A DNA stretch of 14,710 nucleotides from Lysobacterales bacterium (GTDB lineage: Bacteria; Pseudomonadota; Gammaproteobacteria; Xanthomonadales; Marinicellaceae): positions 1 through 14,710 of the forward strand of contig WGBZ01000059.1 of assembly GCA_015494035.1 (NCBI GenBank), written 5' to 3'. The notes beneath the pieces are model-generated. The model saw only the letters and a list, made by a program, of their open reading frames with translations. It made no database searches and was not told the DNA's origin. Numbering within the stretch: the first letter of the stretch is position 1; the number at the start of each line of letters is the position of its first letter. Below, piece by piece: positions 13,449-14,710 of the stretch. Made by a program: the position numbers and the translations under genes.

Positions 13449-14591
13449 ATGACTGCACGCAACAACCCGATCAACAGTAAGACCGTGGAGCTGAAAATCC
13501 CCGGCAAGTTTCACATTTCGCCCTTGCCAAGCGGTGTTTTGGCCAGTGCCAAAAGCGCCTTCACCACACGCAATGTGCCAACAGAGGAAATGCAAACGGT
13601 TCTGACCGGAAACGGCCAGCCGCGCCCAGGGGATCTGGTGTTGGCCCGCGTGGACAGAATTCGCCAGCACGCGCGTCTTGAGTTACCCAATGGCCGTCGC
13701 TCCCGGCTCTTCCCGGGTGACACCATTGTGGCGGTCTATGGCAACCGTTACGCGCCGGACCAGTTTGAATCACTGGTGCCAGAAGACTTGTCTGCCTGTC
13801 ACCTGGTGGCCGGCGGCGGTGTGGTTTCGCTGATGCGGCACCGCAGCCCGAAAGTCAAACCACCCACTGAAATCACCCCTATTGGTCTGGTCGGCGATGC
13901 CACGGGTCGCCGTCTCAATACCCGGGATTGGTTAAATCCCGATGTGATCCAGGGAAACCCTTCACCCTGGCGCATGCCGGTATTTCTGGTGGTGGGTTCT
14001 TCCATGAATGCCGGTAAAACCACCACGGCGGCCCGCCTGATTCGTGGCTTGACCGAAGACGGTTACCGCGTCGGCGCCATCAAGGTCACCGGTACCGGTT
14101 CCGGTGGCGACTTGTGGCATTTTGTTGATGCCGGTGCGCGGCACGCGCTGGATTTTACCGACGCCGGTTATGTGTCCACGTATCAGAGTGGCGCCACGGC
14201 GTGTCTGAATATCTTTGAATCTCTGGGCGCTTCGGTGTGCCATAAAGGCATGCAGGCCTTGGTGGTGGAAGTGGCCGATGGCATTTTGCAGAAAGAAACA
14301 GCAGCCTTGCTGAGCATGTCCGAGTTCAAGCGGCGCATCTCGGCTGTCTGGTACTGTGCCGGGGATTCCGGATCGGCCCTGTTTGGCGTGGACTGGCTGC
14401 AAAACCAGGGTTATGACGTGGAAGCCGTCTCTGGTGTGGTGTCATCCAATCCCCTTGCGGCAGCGGAAGTGCAACAACATTGTGACGTACCGGTGATCGG
14501 AAAAGATGCCCTGGACGCGGCGGGTTATGGCCATTCATTGATGGAGAAATTCGTGCCTGAATCCAGCCGGGCCAGTGCCTTTGCACGGTAA
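13449..14591 (+). CDS. Uncharacterised P-loop NTPase (DUF1611/BioD/MobB-like)
   Basis: A 380-residue soluble protein. The N-terminal half (about residues 1-160) is beta-rich, with GDLVLARVDRIRQHARLELP then GNRYAPDQFE and a CHLVAGGGVVS segment. The C-terminal half begins with a Walker A loop GSSMNAGKT at residues 183-191 and continues with RVGAIKVTGTGSGGD, a VVEVADGILQKETAAL segment, and later SGVVSSNPLA. GAIKVTGTGSGGD after a P-loop resembles DUF1611, dethiobiotin synthetase (BioD) and MobB P-loop proteins, so a nucleotide-driven kinase, ligase or carrier role is plausible; substrate unknown. No signal peptide or membrane segment. It has its own promoter and strong SD. Only a weak 5-bp hairpin overlaps its stop, so it may be co-transcribed with the partial gene 46 bp downstream. 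I recall similar unnamed proteins but no assigned function. Confidence 0.75.
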   Translation: MTARNNPINSKTVELKIPGKFHISPLPSGVLASAKSAFTTRNVPTEEMQTVLTGNGQPRPGDLVLARVDRIRQHARLELPNGRRSRLFPGDTIVAVYGNRYAPDQFESLVPEDLSACHLVAGGGVVSLMRHRSPKVKPPTEITPIGLVGDATGRRLNTRDWLNPDVIQGNPSPWRMPVFLVVGSSMNAGKTTTAARLIRGLTEDGYRVGAIKVTGTGSGGDLWHFVDAGARHALDFTDAGYVSTYQSGATACLNIFESLGASVCHKGMQALVVEVADGILQKETAALLSMSEFKRRISAVWYCAGDSGSALFGVDWLQNQGYDVEAVSGVVSSNPLAAAEVQQHCDVPVIGKDALDAAGYGHSLMEKFVPESSRASAFAR

Positions 14592-14637
14592 ACACTCTTA
14601 CCATGTTTATATCGAAACGTCAGCCACGAGTCGGATC

Positions 14638-14710
14638 ATGAACCCACTGGAATGGCTTAAAAAAAACCGCAACCCGTCGCTGCCAGCTGGGGCAAGCAGC
14701 CCCTTCAGGC
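14638..14710 (+). CDS. Start of a downstream gene, cut by window edge
   Basis: An ATG at 14638 opens a frame that stays open to the window end (24 codons, beginning MNPLEWLKKNRNP). There is no strong Shine-Dalgarno; the nearest purines are in ACGAG/CGGA. Too little is visible to assign a product. The close spacing to the P-loop gene suggests a shared transcript and possibly a shared pathway. Confidence 0.35.
   Translation, partial: MNPLEWLKKNRNPSLPAGASSPFR

Noticed and set aside
14603..14641. 12-codon ORF ending in ATGA overlap with the last gene start
   Set aside because: Very short, no ribosome-binding site, no recognisable content.

Overview
The window looks like chromosomal DNA from a gammaproteobacterium. 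Its housekeeping proteins (TolC, RsmG, ParA/ParB, TatABC, PepN) are all of gammaproteobacterial type, and a DUF1631/PilZ pair is also typical of that group. The genus cannot be fixed from the sequence alone. There is no plasmid, phage or CRISPR signature. The mobile-looking component is a family of about 165-bp foldback repeats.

Layout, left to right. (1) The 3' part of a DUF1631 gene, then a small PilZ (c-di-GMP receptor) gene. (2) Foldback element copy 1 and a bidirectional terminator, lying between PilZ and the convergent tolC. (3) A minus-strand operon pcm-tolC, 11 bp apart. (4) A 317-bp divergent intergenic region holding foldback copy 2. (5) A plus-strand operon: a candidate 36-codon CxxC microprotein overlapping rsmG by ATGA, then rsmG, parA and parB, the last two joined by a TAATG overlap. 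(6) A secreted beta-propeller-like protein ending in an IPTL-CTERM-like tail. (7) A compact tatA-tatB-tatC operon. (8) Foldback copy 3, whose terminal repeat supplies the last codons and stop of a convergent secreted-protein gene. (9) pepN with a good -10 box and a strong UUCG-loop terminator. (10) An uncharacterised P-loop protein with its own sigma70-like promoter and two palindromes upstream, then the first codons of one more gene at the right edge.

The best-understood genes cover 16S rRNA methylation (RsmG), chromosome segregation (ParAB), folded-protein export (TatABC), outer-membrane efflux/type I secretion (TolC) and peptide breakdown (PepN). rsmG-parA-parB is a familiar chromosomal cluster, but the usual neighbours mnmG (upstream) and the atp operon (downstream) are absent, so the locus has been rearranged.

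Most worth a second look: the three foldback elements, which are flanked by TA, have covarying arms and sit at gene boundaries; the unannotated-size CxxC microprotein coupled to rsmG; and the P-loop gene with its operator-like palindromes and truncated partner. The first two rest on direct sequence evidence. Their function is inference.
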